Notes: generated by a model from the letters alone, not told the origin. Shown: positions 9,032 to 18,532, numbered from the stretch's first letter. The stretch: 64,000 nucleotides of DNA from Dietzia sp. B32 (GCF_024732245.1 NZ_CP093845.1:992001-1056000), one strand, 5' to 3'. Made by a program: numbers and translations.

Positions 9032-10783
9032 CTAGTCGGCCGCCCCTCTGCCCTCAGCAGGCAGACCGGTCGGATCGTCGGGGTCGGGGCGTCCGACCCC
9101 GGGTCGGGCCCCAGACCGGGGATCGTCGGGTCCGGAGTCGTCGGCGACGGTGTCTTCGGCGACGGTGTCCTCGGGTCCGGCGTCGTCGGCGACGGGGTCG
9201 ACCGGCAGCGCGACCTCGGAGTCCTCGGACCCCGTCTCCGCAGACCGCGGGTCCTCAGCCGCCGCCGGGGATGGCGGGTCCTCCGCGACCGGGGTGTCCG
9301 TGCCCGGGGCCGGGTCGAGGTCAGCCTGCGCGTCGACCTCGCCGACGGTGTCGGCCCAGAGTTCGCCGGCCTCGTCGTCGTCGCTCTCGTCGTCGCTCTC
9401 GTCGTCGCTCTCGTCACCACCCACGGCGTCGGCCCGGGGTTCGCCGGCCTCGTCGTCGGGCGCCTCGGCGGGCAGCTCGTCCCCGCCGCCGTCTCCGTCT
9501 CCGCCGTCCCTGCCGGAGGCGTCCGCTGAACCCCGGTCCACCGGGTCCCCGTCCACCGGGTCCGTGTCCACCGAGACGCCGGCGCGCCGGCGGCGCCGCT
9601 CGAGCTCGCCCTCGGCCCGCACACGACGCCGGGTGAGGCCCGCCAACGACAGCGCGATGGTCGCCGAACCGATGATGCCGAACAACAACAGGGCCATCGA
9701 CGCCGCGATGAGCGAGCCCGTCCCGACCATGCCGAGCATTCCCAGCCGGCCGCCGGCCACGACCGGGCTCAACGCGATCACCAGCGCCACGATCGCCGCC
9801 GCGAGCCAGGTCGCCTTGACGGCGTCCGCAGTCGTACGGAACCAGTGCGCGACCGACCGGGCGAGCCCGGCCGCCAGCACCACCGTCACCAGCAGCAGAC
9901 CCTGCACCACCCAGTGCGGGTTGGTGGTGGGCAGCGCGGCCGCCAGCGGCACCTCCGGCATCGGGCCTCGGGAGACGGCGAACACGCTGTACGAGGCCTC
10001 CCCCAGGTGCGCCTCACCGCCGACCATCAGCGCTGCACCGGCCATCACCATGTTGGGCAGGTACGCCACCGAGATGCCGGTGAGCGCGGCGGTGCCCACG
10101 AGACCCTTGCCGATCTCCAGGACCGACCCCACCGGGTCCCACGCCAAGACCAGCCCGGCCAGCACCAACACCGTGACAGCCGCCCAGGTCGCGGCCACGT
10201 ACGCCGTTCCCAGGTGGAGACCGCCGCGCACCCACAGCGGCAGGGTCTCGCGCAGTTCCCGACGGAAGTACAGCCACACACCCAGCCCAGAGCCCGTGAT
10301 CCCCACCCCCGCGGTCCACACCAGCGCCGTGGACAGCGACGACTCGCGCACCGCGAAGTCCGATGCGGCGGACCCCACCAGCAGCGTCGCCAGCACGGTC
10401 AGCAACAGCCCGGCCAGCGTCACGCCGACCACGGCCGCGCCGGCCTCCCGCGGACCCGGTTGCTCGACGTCCGCCAGCACCGCGCGGGTCTGCCGCGCCA
10501 GGACCGCCACGTAGAGGAGCGGGGGCAGCAGCGGCAGGAACCCGAGCTCGACCCGGTCCACGGTCAGCGGCACCCGGTTGACCACCAGCCACTCCACCGA
10601 GACCACGGCGAACAGCGAGTCGAACCCGTCGGCGGCGAACAGCAACACGGCCAGGGTGAGCGCCGCCAGCACCAGCACCGAGACGATGACGGGCAGCGCC
10701 GCGGCGGCCGCCGTCCACAACAACGAGCGGGCACCCGCGGGCGACCGTCTCGCAGCGGGCCGGATGACGCGTGGAGGACTCAC
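9032..10783 (-). CDS. perM: PerM-like polytopic membrane protein (DUF6350) with acidic tail
   Basis: This 583-residue protein has a hydrophobic core of about eight or more membrane spans (about 1-385), a basic hinge (LTRRRVRAEGELERRRRR), then a cytoplasmic-looking tail of nearly 190 residues rich in Asp, Glu, Ser and Pro. Its place directly upstream of purN matches Rv0955 (perM) of M. tuberculosis, a membrane protein linked to cell division and persistence under stress. The GTG start is set by TACGGT lying 7 nt upstream (leaderless). The tail includes three perfect 12-bp repeats (9377-9412) encoding Glu-Ser-Asp-Asp units and may vary in length between strains. Confidence 0.82.
   Translation of the reverse strand: MSPPRVIRPAARRSPAGARSLLWTAAAAALPVIVSVLVLAALTLAVLLFAADGFDSLFAVVSVEWLVVNRVPLTVDRVELGFLPLLPPLLYVAVLARQTRAVLADVEQPGPREAGAAVVGVTLAGLLLTVLATLLVGSAASDFAVRESSLSTALVWTAGVGITGSGLGVWLYFRRELRETLPLWVRGGLHLGTAYVAATWAAVTVLVLAGLVLAWDPVGSVLEIGKGLVGTAALTGISVAYLPNMVMAGAALMVGGEAHLGEASYSVFAVSRGPMPEVPLAAALPTTNPHWVVQGLLLVTVVLAAGLARSVAHWFRTTADAVKATWLAAAIVALVIALSPVVAGGRLGMLGMVGTGSLIAASMALLLFGIIGSATIALSLAGLTRRRVRAEGELERRRRRAGVSVDTDPVDGDPVDRGSADASGRDGGDGDGGGDELPAEAPDDEAGEPRADAVGGDESDDESDDESDDDEAGELWADTVGEVDAQADLDPAPGTDTPVAEDPPSPAAAEDPRSAETGSEDSEVALPVDPVADDAGPEDTVAEDTVADDSGPDDPRSGARPGVGRPDPDDPTGLPAEGRGAAD
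9377..9412. repeat. 12-bp tandem repeat, three perfect copies
   Basis: GTCGTCGCTCTC occurs three times in perfect tandem at 9377-9388, 9389-9400 and 9401-9412. On the minus strand it encodes ESDD-type units in the acidic PerM tail. Copy-number change would keep frame. Confidence 0.9.
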
Positions 10784-10790
10784 TCTGACA

Positions 10791-10796
10791 ACCGTA
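10791..10796 (-). promoter_or_regulatory. Leaderless promoter -10 (TACGGT) of perM
   Basis: TACGGT on the minus strand ends 7 nt before the GTG at 10783. It is the probable promoter for perM-purN-purH-tetR. Confidence 0.5.
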
Positions 10797-10831
10797 GATA
10801 CCCACCGGCGCGGGGCACCCCCGGCACGCCG

Positions 10832-10863
10832 CGACCCCCGCCATCCGGGGATGACGGGGGTCG
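10832..10863 (-). terminator. GC-rich hairpin after sucD
   Basis: CGACCCCCG-C-CATCC pairs with GGATG-A-CGGGGGTCG, a stem of about 14 bp with one mismatch and a tiny loop. It lies 46 nt past the sucD stop, before perM. No T-tract follows, which is common for actinobacterial terminators. Confidence 0.6.
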
Positions 10864-10908
10864 GGAAACGTTCACTCGCCGTGGCGCGCCAACGCCACCG
10901 CGGGTGGA

Positions 10909-11811
10909 TCACATCGCGTCGAGGATCTCCTTGGCGAGCGCGGCGGTCGCGGACGGCGTCTTGCCGACCTTGACACCCGCGGCCTCCAGGGCCTCCTGCT
11001 TGGCCTGCGCGGTACCCGCGGAGCCGGAGACGATGGCGCCGGCGTGGCCCATGGTCTTGCCCTCGGGAGCCGTGAAGCCGGCCACGTAGCCAACGACCGG
11101 CTTGGTGACGTTGGCCTTGATGTAGTCGGCGGCGCGCTCCTCGGCGTCGCCGCCGATCTCACCGATCATCACGATGACCTTGGTCTCCGGGTCGTTCTCG
11201 AAGGCCTCGATGCAGTCGATGTGCGTGGTGCCGATGATCGGGTCGCCGCCGATGCCGATGGCGGTCGAGAACCCGTAGTCGGCGAGCTCGTACATCATCT
11301 GGTAGGTCAGGGTGCCCGACTTGGACACCAGACCGATCGGGCCCTTGCCCGCGATGTTGGCCGGGGTGATGCCGACCAGCGACTCACCCGGCGTGATGAT
11401 GCCTGGGCAGTTCGGGCCGATGATTCGGGTCTTGTTGCCCTTGGCGAGGTTGTAGTTCCACGCGGTGGCGGTGTCCAGGACCGGCGCGCCCTCGGTGATG
11501 ACCACGGCGAGCGGGATCTCCGCGTCCACGGCCTCGATGATGGCGTCCTTGGTGAACGGCGGCGGGACGAAGAGGATCGTCGTGTCGGCGCCGGTGGCCT
11601 CCATGGCCTCCTTCACGGAACCGAAGACGGGCAGCTCGATGTCGTTGCCGTCAGCGTCCTTGTGCTGCACCGTGGTGCCGGCCTTGCGGGCGTTGACGCC
11701 ACCGACGACCTGGGTGCCGGCCGCGAGCATGCGGGCGGTGTGCTTGGTGCCCTCACCGCCGGTGATGCCCTGGACGATGACCTTGCTGTCCTTGTTGAGG
11801 AAGATCGACAT
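10909..11811 (-). CDS. sucD: Succinyl-CoA ligase (ADP-forming), alpha subunit
   Basis: SucD forms the alpha half of succinyl-CoA synthetase in the TCA cycle, binding CoA and carrying the phosphohistidine. The 300-residue protein opens with a Rossmann CoA-binding domain ([16 protein letters not shown]), and the catalytic histidine is in [17 protein letters not shown] near residue 255. An AGAGGACC site precedes the ATG. It follows sucC by 21 nt and is followed by a strong hairpin at 10832-10863. Confidence 0.97.
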   Translation of the reverse strand: MSIFLNKDSKVIVQGITGGEGTKHTARMLAAGTQVVGGVNARKAGTTVQHKDADGNDIELPVFGSVKEAMEATGADTTILFVPPPFTKDAIIEAVDAEIPLAVVITEGAPVLDTATAWNYNLAKGNKTRIIGPNCPGIITPGESLVGITPANIAGKGPIGLVSKSGTLTYQMMYELADYGFSTAIGIGGDPIIGTTHIDCIEAFENDPETKVIVMIGEIGGDAEERAADYIKANVTKPVVGYVAGFTAPEGKTMGHAGAIVSGSAGTAQAKQEALEAAGVKVGKTPSATAALAKEILDAM

Positions 11812-11832
11812 GTGTGTAAGGTCCTCTGTTTC

Positions 11833-12999
11833 TTACTTGGCGGCCAGCTCGGCGGCCTTGTCGGCGCCGGAGTCCATGTTGTCGGCCAGGGTCACGAGCG
11901 GGTGGTTCGCCTCGGCGAGGATCTTGCGACCCTCCTCGACGTTGTTGCCGTCGAGCCGGACCACGAGGGGCTTGTTGGCCTCGTCGCCCAGGATCTCCAG
12001 GGCCTTGACGATGCCGTTCGCGACCGCGTCACACGCGGTGATGCCACCGAACACGTTGACGAACACGCTCTTGACCTGCTCGTCGCCGAGGATGACGTCG
12101 AGACCGTTGGCCATGACCTCGGCCGAGGCGCCGCCGCCGATGTCGAGGAAGTTGGCGGGCTTGACGCCGCCGTGGTTCTCGCCCGCGTAGGCGACGACGT
12201 CGAGGGTCGACATGACCAGACCGGCGCCGTTGCCGATGATGCCGACCTCGCCGTCCAGCTTGACGTAGTTGAGGTCGTTCTCCGCGGCCTTCTGCTCGAG
12301 CGGATCCGTGGTGCCCGCGTCGGCGAAGTCGGCGAAGGTCTCCTTGTGACGGAACTCGGCGTTCTCGTCCAGGGTGACCTTGCCGTCGAGGGCGAGGATC
12401 TCGTCACTCGGTGTACGCACGAGCGGGTTGACCTCGACCAGCGAGGCGTCCTCCTTGACGAACACCTCGTACAGCTTGGCGATGGTCACCGCGGCGGCGT
12501 CCAGCACCTCCTCCGGCAGGTGGCCGGCCTTCGCGATCTCGCGGGCCTTGGCCACGTCGACACCGACCGTGGGGTCGATGTTGATCCGGGCGAGGCGGTC
12601 CGGGGACTCCTCGGCGACCTGCTCGATCTCGACGCCGCCCTCGACCGAGCACATGGCCAGGTAGTTGCGGTTCGCACGATCGACGAGGAAGGAGATGTAG
12701 TACTCCTCAGCGATATCGCTGGCCTCGGCGACGAGCAGGTTCTTGACGATGTGGCCCTTGATGTCCAGGCCCAGGATGTCCTCGGCCCGGGCGCGGGCCT
12801 CCTTGGCATCCTCCGCCAGCTTCACGCCGCCGGCCTTGCCTCGGCCACCGACCTTCACCTGTGCCTTGACGACAACAGGCGTGCCGATCTCGGCCGCGAC
12901 CTTCTCGGCCTCCTCCGCGGTATCCGCGACGCGCCCCGGGGTGGTGGGCACGTCATGCTTCGCGAAAAGAGCCTTTGCCTGGTATTCAAAGAGATCCAT
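11833..12999 (-). CDS. sucC: Succinyl-CoA ligase (ADP-forming), beta subunit
   Basis: SucC supplies the ATP-grasp nucleotide site and the succinate site of succinyl-CoA synthetase. The 388-residue protein begins [18 protein letters not shown], the standard family start, and includes [21 protein letters not shown] and the C-terminal [19 protein letters not shown]. The ATG at 12999 has GGTGAG upstream. The promoter region (13000-13317) contains a TAGGAT -10 and a CRP/GlxR-like dyad. Synteny with Rv0951-Rv0952 supports the call. Confidence 0.97.
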   Translation of the reverse strand: MDLFEYQAKALFAKHDVPTTPGRVADTAEEAEKVAAEIGTPVVVKAQVKVGGRGKAGGVKLAEDAKEARARAEDILGLDIKGHIVKNLLVAEASDIAEEYYISFLVDRANRNYLAMCSVEGGVEIEQVAEESPDRLARINIDPTVGVDVAKAREIAKAGHLPEEVLDAAAVTIAKLYEVFVKEDASLVEVNPLVRTPSDEILALDGKVTLDENAEFRHKETFADFADAGTTDPLEQKAAENDLNYVKLDGEVGIIGNGAGLVMSTLDVVAYAGENHGGVKPANFLDIGGGASAEVMANGLDVILGDEQVKSVFVNVFGGITACDAVANGIVKALEILGDEANKPLVVRLDGNNVEEGRKILAEANHPLVTLADNMDSGADKAAELAAK

Positions 13000-13317
13000 C
13001 AGCTCACCATCTTGACGTGGGTAGATTCGCCCGGCCCTGTTGAAAGCCGAGTCCTTCCTCATCCTAGGCGCGTGGTGTGTTCCCCGTCGCACACTGGGGG
13101 TGGCTGTGTGCACTGAATCACAGTGGGCGCCGTTCGCGTTCGCCACACGGCCCCCGCCGGCCCCGTCGAGACCCCTCGGCCCCACGGGTCACACCGGTGT
13201 GATGCACCCCTCCCCCACGCGCCGACCACAACCTTGCGGGGTTGTTGCCGATCCGTTACCTTGGACGACGTTCATCACGAAAAGATCACGGCGCGACCGC
13301 AGAGGGGAAACGACACG
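13000..13317. promoter_or_regulatory. Divergent control region between sucC and the M23 peptidase gene
   Basis: This 318-nt stretch holds no gene. For sucC (minus) it has TAGGAT at 13061-13066 and a CRP/GlxR-like dyad at 13107-13122. For the M23 gene (plus) it has TTGCGG at 13234-13239, 17 nt, then TACCTT at 13257-13262, and an AGAGGGG ribosome binding site before the GTG at 13318. Confidence 0.55.
13107..13122. promoter_or_regulatory. CRP/GlxR-like binding site upstream of sucC
   Basis: On the minus strand the site reads TGTGATTCAGTGCACA. The family consensus is TGTGA-N6-TCACA, so one base of ten differs. It lies about 40 nt upstream of the candidate sucC -10. Confidence 0.45.
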
Positions 13318-14172
13318 GTGCAGAAGTCGCAATTCGAGGTAGCCGCGACTCCCGTCGTCATCCCCCCGGCCGGTGCACACCGCGTCGGCCGCCACCGGAT
13401 GCCCGCGCCCCCGCACGCTCTCCGCGGTCGGGCCGCCGTCCTGGCCGTCGCCGCCGGCGCCGCGGTGACCGCCGCGTCGGCAGGGTCCGCCCTGAGTGAC
13501 ACGGGCACCCACTCGGCCGAGGCCGGGGACATCGCCCTGCTCGCCAACGGCGAGCCCGCCCCCGCCACCTCCGCGCCCGGCGCACCGGCGACCTCGGCTC
13601 CGGCGACGCCCTCGGCTCCCGCGCCGGTCGTCGTGCCGGCCGCTGCCGACGGTTCGTCCACCGACGAGATCAGCTCCACGATGCTGTATGCGGGCACCGA
13701 GATCAATGCTCAGCGCGAGATCGCCGAGGAGCAGGCACGACGGCCGAAGGTCGTCATCCCCGCGATCGGTGCGTTCACCTCCCCCTATGCGATGCGGTGG
13801 GGCGTGATGCACTCCGGCATCGACATCGCCAACGTCAACGGCACGCCCATCCTGGCGGCCACGGACGGCGTAGTGGTCGATGCGGGCCCCGCGCAGGGCT
13901 ACGGCAACTGGGTGCGGATCATGTCCGACGACGGCACCATGACGGTCTACGGCCACATGGAGACCGTCGACGTCCAGAAGGGCCAGCGCGTCTACGCCGG
14001 CCAGAAGATCGCAGGCATGGGCAACCTCGGTTTCTCGACCGGCACCCACCTGCACTTCGAGGTGCTCGTCAACAACGGCCAGCAGCACGTCGATCCCGTG
14101 ATCTGGCTCCTCGAGCACGGTCTCGACATCATGGCCGGCAGTGTCGAGGGCTCCAGCTCCTTCGGCAGCTGA
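13318..14172 (+). CDS. M23 (LytM-type) peptidase, membrane-anchored or secreted
   Basis: A 284-residue cell-wall peptidase homologue in the position of Rv0950c. A hydrophobic segment at about 38-58 (RGRAAVLAVAAGAAVTAASAG) is a signal anchor. A Pro/Ala/Ser/Thr-rich linker follows, and residues about 155-270 are the zinc-peptidase domain with HSGIDIAN and GTHLHFEV, the first carrying the metal His/Asp pair and the second the catalytic HxH. M23 enzymes cut peptidoglycan peptides or serve as amidase activators. The GTG start is preferred for its AGAGGGG site and position ahead of the anchor. Confidence 0.88.
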   Translation: MQKSQFEVAATPVVIPPAGAHRVGRHRMPAPPHALRGRAAVLAVAAGAAVTAASAGSALSDTGTHSAEAGDIALLANGEPAPATSAPGAPATSAPATPSAPAPVVVPAAADGSSTDEISSTMLYAGTEINAQREIAEEQARRPKVVIPAIGAFTSPYAMRWGVMHSGIDIANVNGTPILAATDGVVVDAGPAQGYGNWVRIMSDDGTMTVYGHMETVDVQKGQRVYAGQKIAGMGNLGFSTGTHLHFEVLVNNGQQHVDPVIWLLEHGLDIMAGSVEGSSSFGS

Positions 14173-14177
14173 CCCGC

Positions 14178-14496
14178 TCAGCCCGTCACGGCTCTGACCC
14201 GCTCCTCGAGCGTCGCGTGTGGCCACCCCTTTGAAACGCACCCCGAGCCGCGTGATCGCCGCACGGTGGCGCTCGTTGCGGAGATCCGCCTGAAGCCTGA
14301 CCCGGCCGAAACCCGGGTGCCCCAGAACTTCCGACCGTAGAACGTCCAGCCCGGGTGGGCGGCGCCGAATGCGCAGGTCTGGGCCGGGTCGGTGTGGGCG
14401 GTCTCGAACGGATTGCCCGTCGCGAGCGCATCCAGCCGGACCAGCCGACCGACGAGCGGGTCCCGGCCGGGCATCCGCGCGGTCACGACGGCACCC
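14178..14496 (-). pseudogene. Decayed GNAT (RimJ/RimL-like) acetyltransferase relic
   Basis: Two minus-strand frames carry pieces of one protein family. One reads LVGRLVRLDAL, then GWTFYGRKFWGTRV, resembling the start and middle of RimJ/RimL-type N-acetyltransferases. The other, immediately downstream, reads LQADLRNERHRAAITRLG then VRFKGVATRDA, the family's C-terminal NERSRAAIERLGA motif. A frameshift near 14290 separates them, the central acetyl-CoA loop is missing, and no intact frame of normal length (about 170-200 residues) exists. The whole gap between the M23 gene and pcrA is therefore a dead gene. Confidence 0.65.
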
Positions 14497-14499
14497 GGC

Positions 14500-17010
14500 C
14501 TAGAGCTTCTGCATGGGGACGCCCCCGATGAGCATGAGCCGGACCTTGCCCGAGGCGCCGAAATCGATGGTCGCCGTGGCCCGCGGCCCGCTGCCATCGC
14601 AGGACAGCACCTTGCCGAGTCCGTACTTGTCGTGCGTGACCCGGTCCCCCGGCGCCAGCTCGAGTGCGGGAGCGGACGCCTTCGCACGGGGGATTCCGGA
14701 CGGCCGTCCACCGGAGGACCCGGCCCCGCTCGAGCTGTACCCACCCGAGCTGTACCCGCCGGAACCGTAGCCCCCGCCCGATCCGCCTCCGAAGCGCCGG
14801 CGCGGCGCGTACGAGTCGTCGTCGCCGAAGCCCGCCCCTCCCGCCGGCTCCTCGCGCTGCCACTCGATCGCCTCGGTGGGGATCTCCTCGAGGAACCGGG
14901 AGCCCGGATTGGTCATGGGCTGTCCCCACGACGACCGCATCATCGCGCGGGTCAGGTAGAGGCGCTTGCGGGCGCGGGTGATCCCCACATAGGCCAGTCT
15001 GCGTTCCTCGGACAGCTCCGCCGGGTCGCCCAGCGCCCGCATGTGCGGGAAGAGCCCGTCCTCCATGCCGATGAGGAACACCACCGGGAACTCCAGCCCC
15101 TTGGCGGTGTGCAGGGTCATGAGAGTGACCTGCCCCTGGTCCTCGTCCGGGATCTGGTCCGCGTCGGCCACCAGGGAGACCCGTTCGAGGAACGCCGCCA
15201 GCGACCCGGGCTCGGCGAGACCCTCGTCCAGGTCGGCGTCCGACTGGTCGGCCACGGCTCCGGCGGCATCCCCGGCGTCGTCCTCCCCGAACCCCTGCTC
15301 CCGAGCGGAACGCTGCAACGCGGCCTCCGAGGAGAACTCGCGCCCGACGCCCACGAGCTCGTTGAGGTTGTCCAACCGGGCGGCGTCCTGCGGGTCGTTG
15401 GACGCCTCCAGCTCCGCCCGGTAGCCGGTGCTCTCGAGGACGGCCTCGACCAACGCCCCGACGTCGGGCGTCGAGTCCTCCCCGGCCGCGTGACCATTGC
15501 CGTCCAGACGCCCTCGCAGGTCGTCGAGCAGCGTCACGAACCCGGCTATCGCCTTGACCGACCGCGTCGGCAGGAGCGCGACCTTCCCCTCGGCCGCGTC
15601 CCGTAATGCCTGTCCGAACCCGATGCCCCGCTGCTCGGCGTGGACGACAACACACGCCTCGGCACGGTCCCCGATCCCACGACGGGGGGTGTTGAGGATG
15701 CGGCGCAGCGCCACGGTGTCGTCCGGGTTGCCCAGCACCTTGAGGTAGGCGACGATGTCGCGCACCTCCTTGCGCTCGTAGAACCGCGTGCCGCCCACGA
15801 CCTTGTACGGCAGGCCCAGGCGCACGAACACGTCCTCGACGACCCGGGAGGAGTTGTTGGTCCGGTAGAACACCGCGACGTCGGAGTAGGACGCCTCACC
15901 GGAGTCCACCAGCCGGTCGATCTCCCCGGCGATGAACCTCGCCTCGTCGTGCTCGTTGTCCGCCACGTAACCCACCAGCAGCTCGCCCGCGCCCTCGGAG
16001 GTCCACAGGTTCTTCTCCCGGCGACCCGGGTTACGCGAGATCACCGCGTTGGCGGCCGTGAGGATGGTCTGCGTGGAGCGGTAGTTCTGCTCCAACAGGA
16101 TGGAACGGGCGTCCGGGTAGTCGTGCTCGAAGTCCTCGATGTTCCGGATCGTGGCCCCGCGGAAGGCGTAGATCGACTGATCGGCGTCACCGACCACACA
16201 GAGTTCCGCCGGGGGGACGCCCACCTCGTCGTCGTCGTCATTCCCGGCCGCCCCGCCGACGAGGGTGCGGACCAGCACGTACTGGGCGTGGTTGGTGTCC
16301 TGGTACTCGTCCACCATGACGTGACGGAACCGGCGCCGGTAGTACGCCGAGACCTCGGGGTGCGCACGCAACAGGGCGACGGTCTCCCCGATGAGGTCGT
16401 CGAAGTCGAACGCGTTGGCCGACTGCAGCCGCGCCTGGTACTCCGTGTACACGGCCGCGATGGTCTGGCCGGTGCGGTCGGAGTCCTCGAGCGCCCGGTC
16501 CATCGCCTCGGACGGGTCTCGCAGTTCGTTCTTGTGGTTGGAGATGGCCGTGGCCAGCATCCGGGGGGTGAACTTCTTGACCTCGAGCTGCTGCTCCTTG
16601 GCGATCATCCCCAACAGCCGCCGGGAATCGTCCGAGTCGTAGATCGTGAAGTTCGAGTTCCGCGTCCCGAGCAGGGCCGACTGGGCGCGCAGGATCCGGA
16701 CGCAGATCAAGTGGAACGTGGCCACCCACATCCGCTCGGCGTGCGGGCCGACCAGCATCGCGACCCGCTCCCGCATCTCGGCGGCGGCCTTGTTGGTGAA
16801 GGTGATCGCGAGGATCTGACCCGGATGCGCTCCGCCCTCCGCCAGCAGGTACGCGATCCGCCGGGTGAGCACGCTGGTCTTACCCGAGCCCGCGCCGGCC
16901 ACGATCAACAGCGGGCCACCGCGGTGCGTGACCGCGGCGGCCTGCTGTGGGTTGAGCCCGTCCAAGAGGGGCGAGGTGGGGCGGGCGGGAGCGTGTGCGG
17001 TGTCGGTCAT
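14500..17010 (-). CDS. pcrA: ATP-dependent DNA helicase UvrD1/PcrA
   Basis: An 836-residue superfamily 1A 3'-5' helicase acting in nucleotide excision repair and replication-fork rescue. Near the N-terminus LNPQQAAAVTHRGGPLLIVAGAGSGKT-type motifs Q and I are present (Walker A GAGSGKTSVLTRR), with motif II DEYQDTN and C-terminal motifs VTLMTLHTAKGLEFPVV and AYVGITRARKRLY. The Ser/Gly-rich linker and a Tudor-like end (DRVTHDKYGLGKVLSCDG) match mycobacterial UvrD1, whose Ku interaction lies in this end. TAGATT lies 9 nt before the ATG. Synteny with Rv0949. Confidence 0.96.
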   Translation of the reverse strand: MTDTAHAPARPTSPLLDGLNPQQAAAVTHRGGPLLIVAGAGSGKTSVLTRRIAYLLAEGGAHPGQILAITFTNKAAAEMRERVAMLVGPHAERMWVATFHLICVRILRAQSALLGTRNSNFTIYDSDDSRRLLGMIAKEQQLEVKKFTPRMLATAISNHKNELRDPSEAMDRALEDSDRTGQTIAAVYTEYQARLQSANAFDFDDLIGETVALLRAHPEVSAYYRRRFRHVMVDEYQDTNHAQYVLVRTLVGGAAGNDDDDEVGVPPAELCVVGDADQSIYAFRGATIRNIEDFEHDYPDARSILLEQNYRSTQTILTAANAVISRNPGRREKNLWTSEGAGELLVGYVADNEHDEARFIAGEIDRLVDSGEASYSDVAVFYRTNNSSRVVEDVFVRLGLPYKVVGGTRFYERKEVRDIVAYLKVLGNPDDTVALRRILNTPRRGIGDRAEACVVVHAEQRGIGFGQALRDAAEGKVALLPTRSVKAIAGFVTLLDDLRGRLDGNGHAAGEDSTPDVGALVEAVLESTGYRAELEASNDPQDAARLDNLNELVGVGREFSSEAALQRSAREQGFGEDDAGDAAGAVADQSDADLDEGLAEPGSLAAFLERVSLVADADQIPDEDQGQVTLMTLHTAKGLEFPVVFLIGMEDGLFPHMRALGDPAELSEERRLAYVGITRARKRLYLTRAMMRSSWGQPMTNPGSRFLEEIPTEAIEWQREEPAGGAGFGDDDSYAPRRRFGGGSGGGYGSGGYSSGGYSSSGAGSSGGRPSGIPRAKASAPALELAPGDRVTHDKYGLGKVLSCDGSGPRATATIDFGASGKVRLMLIGGVPMQKL

Positions 17011-17019
17011 CGTGGGTCC

Positions 17020-17025
17020 AATCTA
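17020..17025 (-). promoter_or_regulatory. Near-leaderless promoter -10 (TAGATT) of pcrA
   Basis: TAGATT on the minus strand ends 9 nt before the pcrA ATG at 17010, predicting a leader of zero to three nucleotides. Confidence 0.45.
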
Positions 17026-17049
17026 CCCACTCCGTCCGACACCCCGGTC

Positions 17050-18474
17050 TCAGCGCCGGACGGCCCCCGTGAACTCCTTCACCTGGGACGCGGTGGCGGT
17101 CAGGCCCGGATCGTTGTCCAGGTAGTGGCGCGTCTCCCGGACGATGAGGCCGGAGAGGACCAGGAGGCCGATGAGGTTGGGGATGGCCATGAGGCCGTTC
17201 ATGACGTCGGCGAAGTTCCACACCACCTCGAGCTCGGTGATCGCCCCCACGAACACCACGCAGGTGAACACCATGCGGTACGGGATGACGCCACGCGCGC
17301 CCACGAGCCGCTCCATACAGCGCTCGCCGTAGTACGACCAGCCGAGGATGGTGGAGAAGGCGAAGAACGCGATGGAGACCGCGACGAGCTTGTCTCCTTC
17401 CGGCATGGCGGCGGCGAAGGCGTCGGCCGTCATCGTCCCGGCGCTGTCGCTGCCCTCCTGCCACACGCCGGAGGTGACCAGGACGAGTCCGGTGAAGGTG
17501 ACGACGATGATGGTGTCGATGAACGTCTGGGTCATGGACACCAGGCCCTGACGGGTGGGGTGGGTGGTCTTGGCGGCCGCGGCCGCGATCGCCGCGGATC
17601 CCATACCGGACTCGTTGGAGAAGATGCCGCGTGCGACACCCATCTGGATGGCGTACAGGATCGCCGAGCCGGCGAAGCCACCGACCGCCGACGTCCCGGT
17701 GAAGGCGTCCGAGAAGACCTGGCCGAAGGCCGACGGGATCTGGTCGGCGTTGACGACGAGCACGACGAACCCGCCGACGATGTACAGCACGATCATCAGG
17801 GGGACGAACCCGGCGGTGACCCTGCCGATGGCCTTGATGCCGCCGAGCAGCACGGCCCCGGTGAGGACGAACAGCACGATGCCGGTGGCGGCGTGCGAGA
17901 CGCCGAACGAGTTCTCGAGCTGGGTCGCGACCGCGTTGGCCTGGGTCATGTTGCCGATGCCGAAGCTCGCCAACACGGCGAACACCGCGAACACGATCGA
18001 CAGGACCAGACCGATCCTGCCGCCGGTGCGGCCGAAGATCTCCGCGAAGCCGCGGTGCAGGTAGTACTGCGGACCACCGGACTGCTCGCCCCGGGCATCG
18101 GTGACGCGATAGCGCACGCCGAGGAAGGCCTCGGAGTACTTGGACGCCATGCCGACGAGCGCGGTGATCCACATCCAGAAGAGCGCACCCGGGCCACCCA
18201 ACGCGATGGCCGTGGCGACGCCGACGATGTTGCCCACGCCGACGGTGGCGGCCAGGGCGGTGGTGAGCGCCTGGTACTGCGAGATGTCACCCTCGCCGCC
18301 GTCGTCCTTCCGCTTGACCAGCCCCAGCCGCAGGGCGGGGACCAGCTTGCGGAATTGCAGCATCCGTAGCCGGATCGTCAGGAACAGGCCCGTGCCCAGC
18401 AGCAGCGGGATGAGGACGAACGGTCCCCAGATCACCGATCCGATGTCGGCGAGAAACGTGTTGAATTCTTCCAC
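17050..18474 (-). CDS. Alanine/glycine:cation symporter (AGCS family)
   Basis: A 474-residue inner-membrane sodium or proton symporter for alanine or glycine. About ten membrane spans are visible, and the family signatures include ALTTALAATVGVGNIVGVATAI and GVARGIFSNESGMGSAAIAAA. Length is normal for AlsT/DagA types. The GTG at 18474 lies 8 nt after TAGTGT, so the mRNA should be leaderless. The gene is divergent from chorismate mutase across a 58-nt gap. Confidence 0.93.
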   Translation of the reverse strand: MEEFNTFLADIGSVIWGPFVLIPLLLGTGLFLTIRLRMLQFRKLVPALRLGLVKRKDDGGEGDISQYQALTTALAATVGVGNIVGVATAIALGGPGALFWMWITALVGMASKYSEAFLGVRYRVTDARGEQSGGPQYYLHRGFAEIFGRTGGRIGLVLSIVFAVFAVLASFGIGNMTQANAVATQLENSFGVSHAATGIVLFVLTGAVLLGGIKAIGRVTAGFVPLMIVLYIVGGFVVLVVNADQIPSAFGQVFSDAFTGTSAVGGFAGSAILYAIQMGVARGIFSNESGMGSAAIAAAAAKTTHPTRQGLVSMTQTFIDTIIVVTFTGLVLVTSGVWQEGSDSAGTMTADAFAAAMPEGDKLVAVSIAFFAFSTILGWSYYGERCMERLVGARGVIPYRMVFTCVVFVGAITELEVVWNFADVMNGLMAIPNLIGLLVLSGLIVRETRHYLDNDPGLTATASQVKEFTGAVRR

Positions 18475-18482
18475 GGGCGGAA

Positions 18483-18488
18483 ACACTA
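18483..18488 (-). promoter_or_regulatory. Leaderless promoter -10 (TAGTGT) of the symporter gene
   Basis: TAGTGT on the minus strand ends 8 nt before the GTG at 18474. Confidence 0.5.
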
Positions 18489-18520
18489 GACGGTCATTAG
18501 TCGCTGTCGGGGCGCAGTGG

Positions 18521-18526
18521 GATAAT
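18521..18526 (+). promoter_or_regulatory. Leaderless promoter -10 (GATAAT) of chorismate mutase
   Basis: GATAAT matches TATAAT at five of six bases and ends 6 nt before the ATG at 18533. Confidence 0.5.
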
Positions 18527-18532
18527 TCGGTC

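Noticed and set aside
15640-18369. A 909-residue open frame opposite pcrA and the symporter
   Set aside because: It spans two genes and is rich in Asp/Gly/His with no recognisable domain. The opposite strand has complete helicase and transporter motifs.
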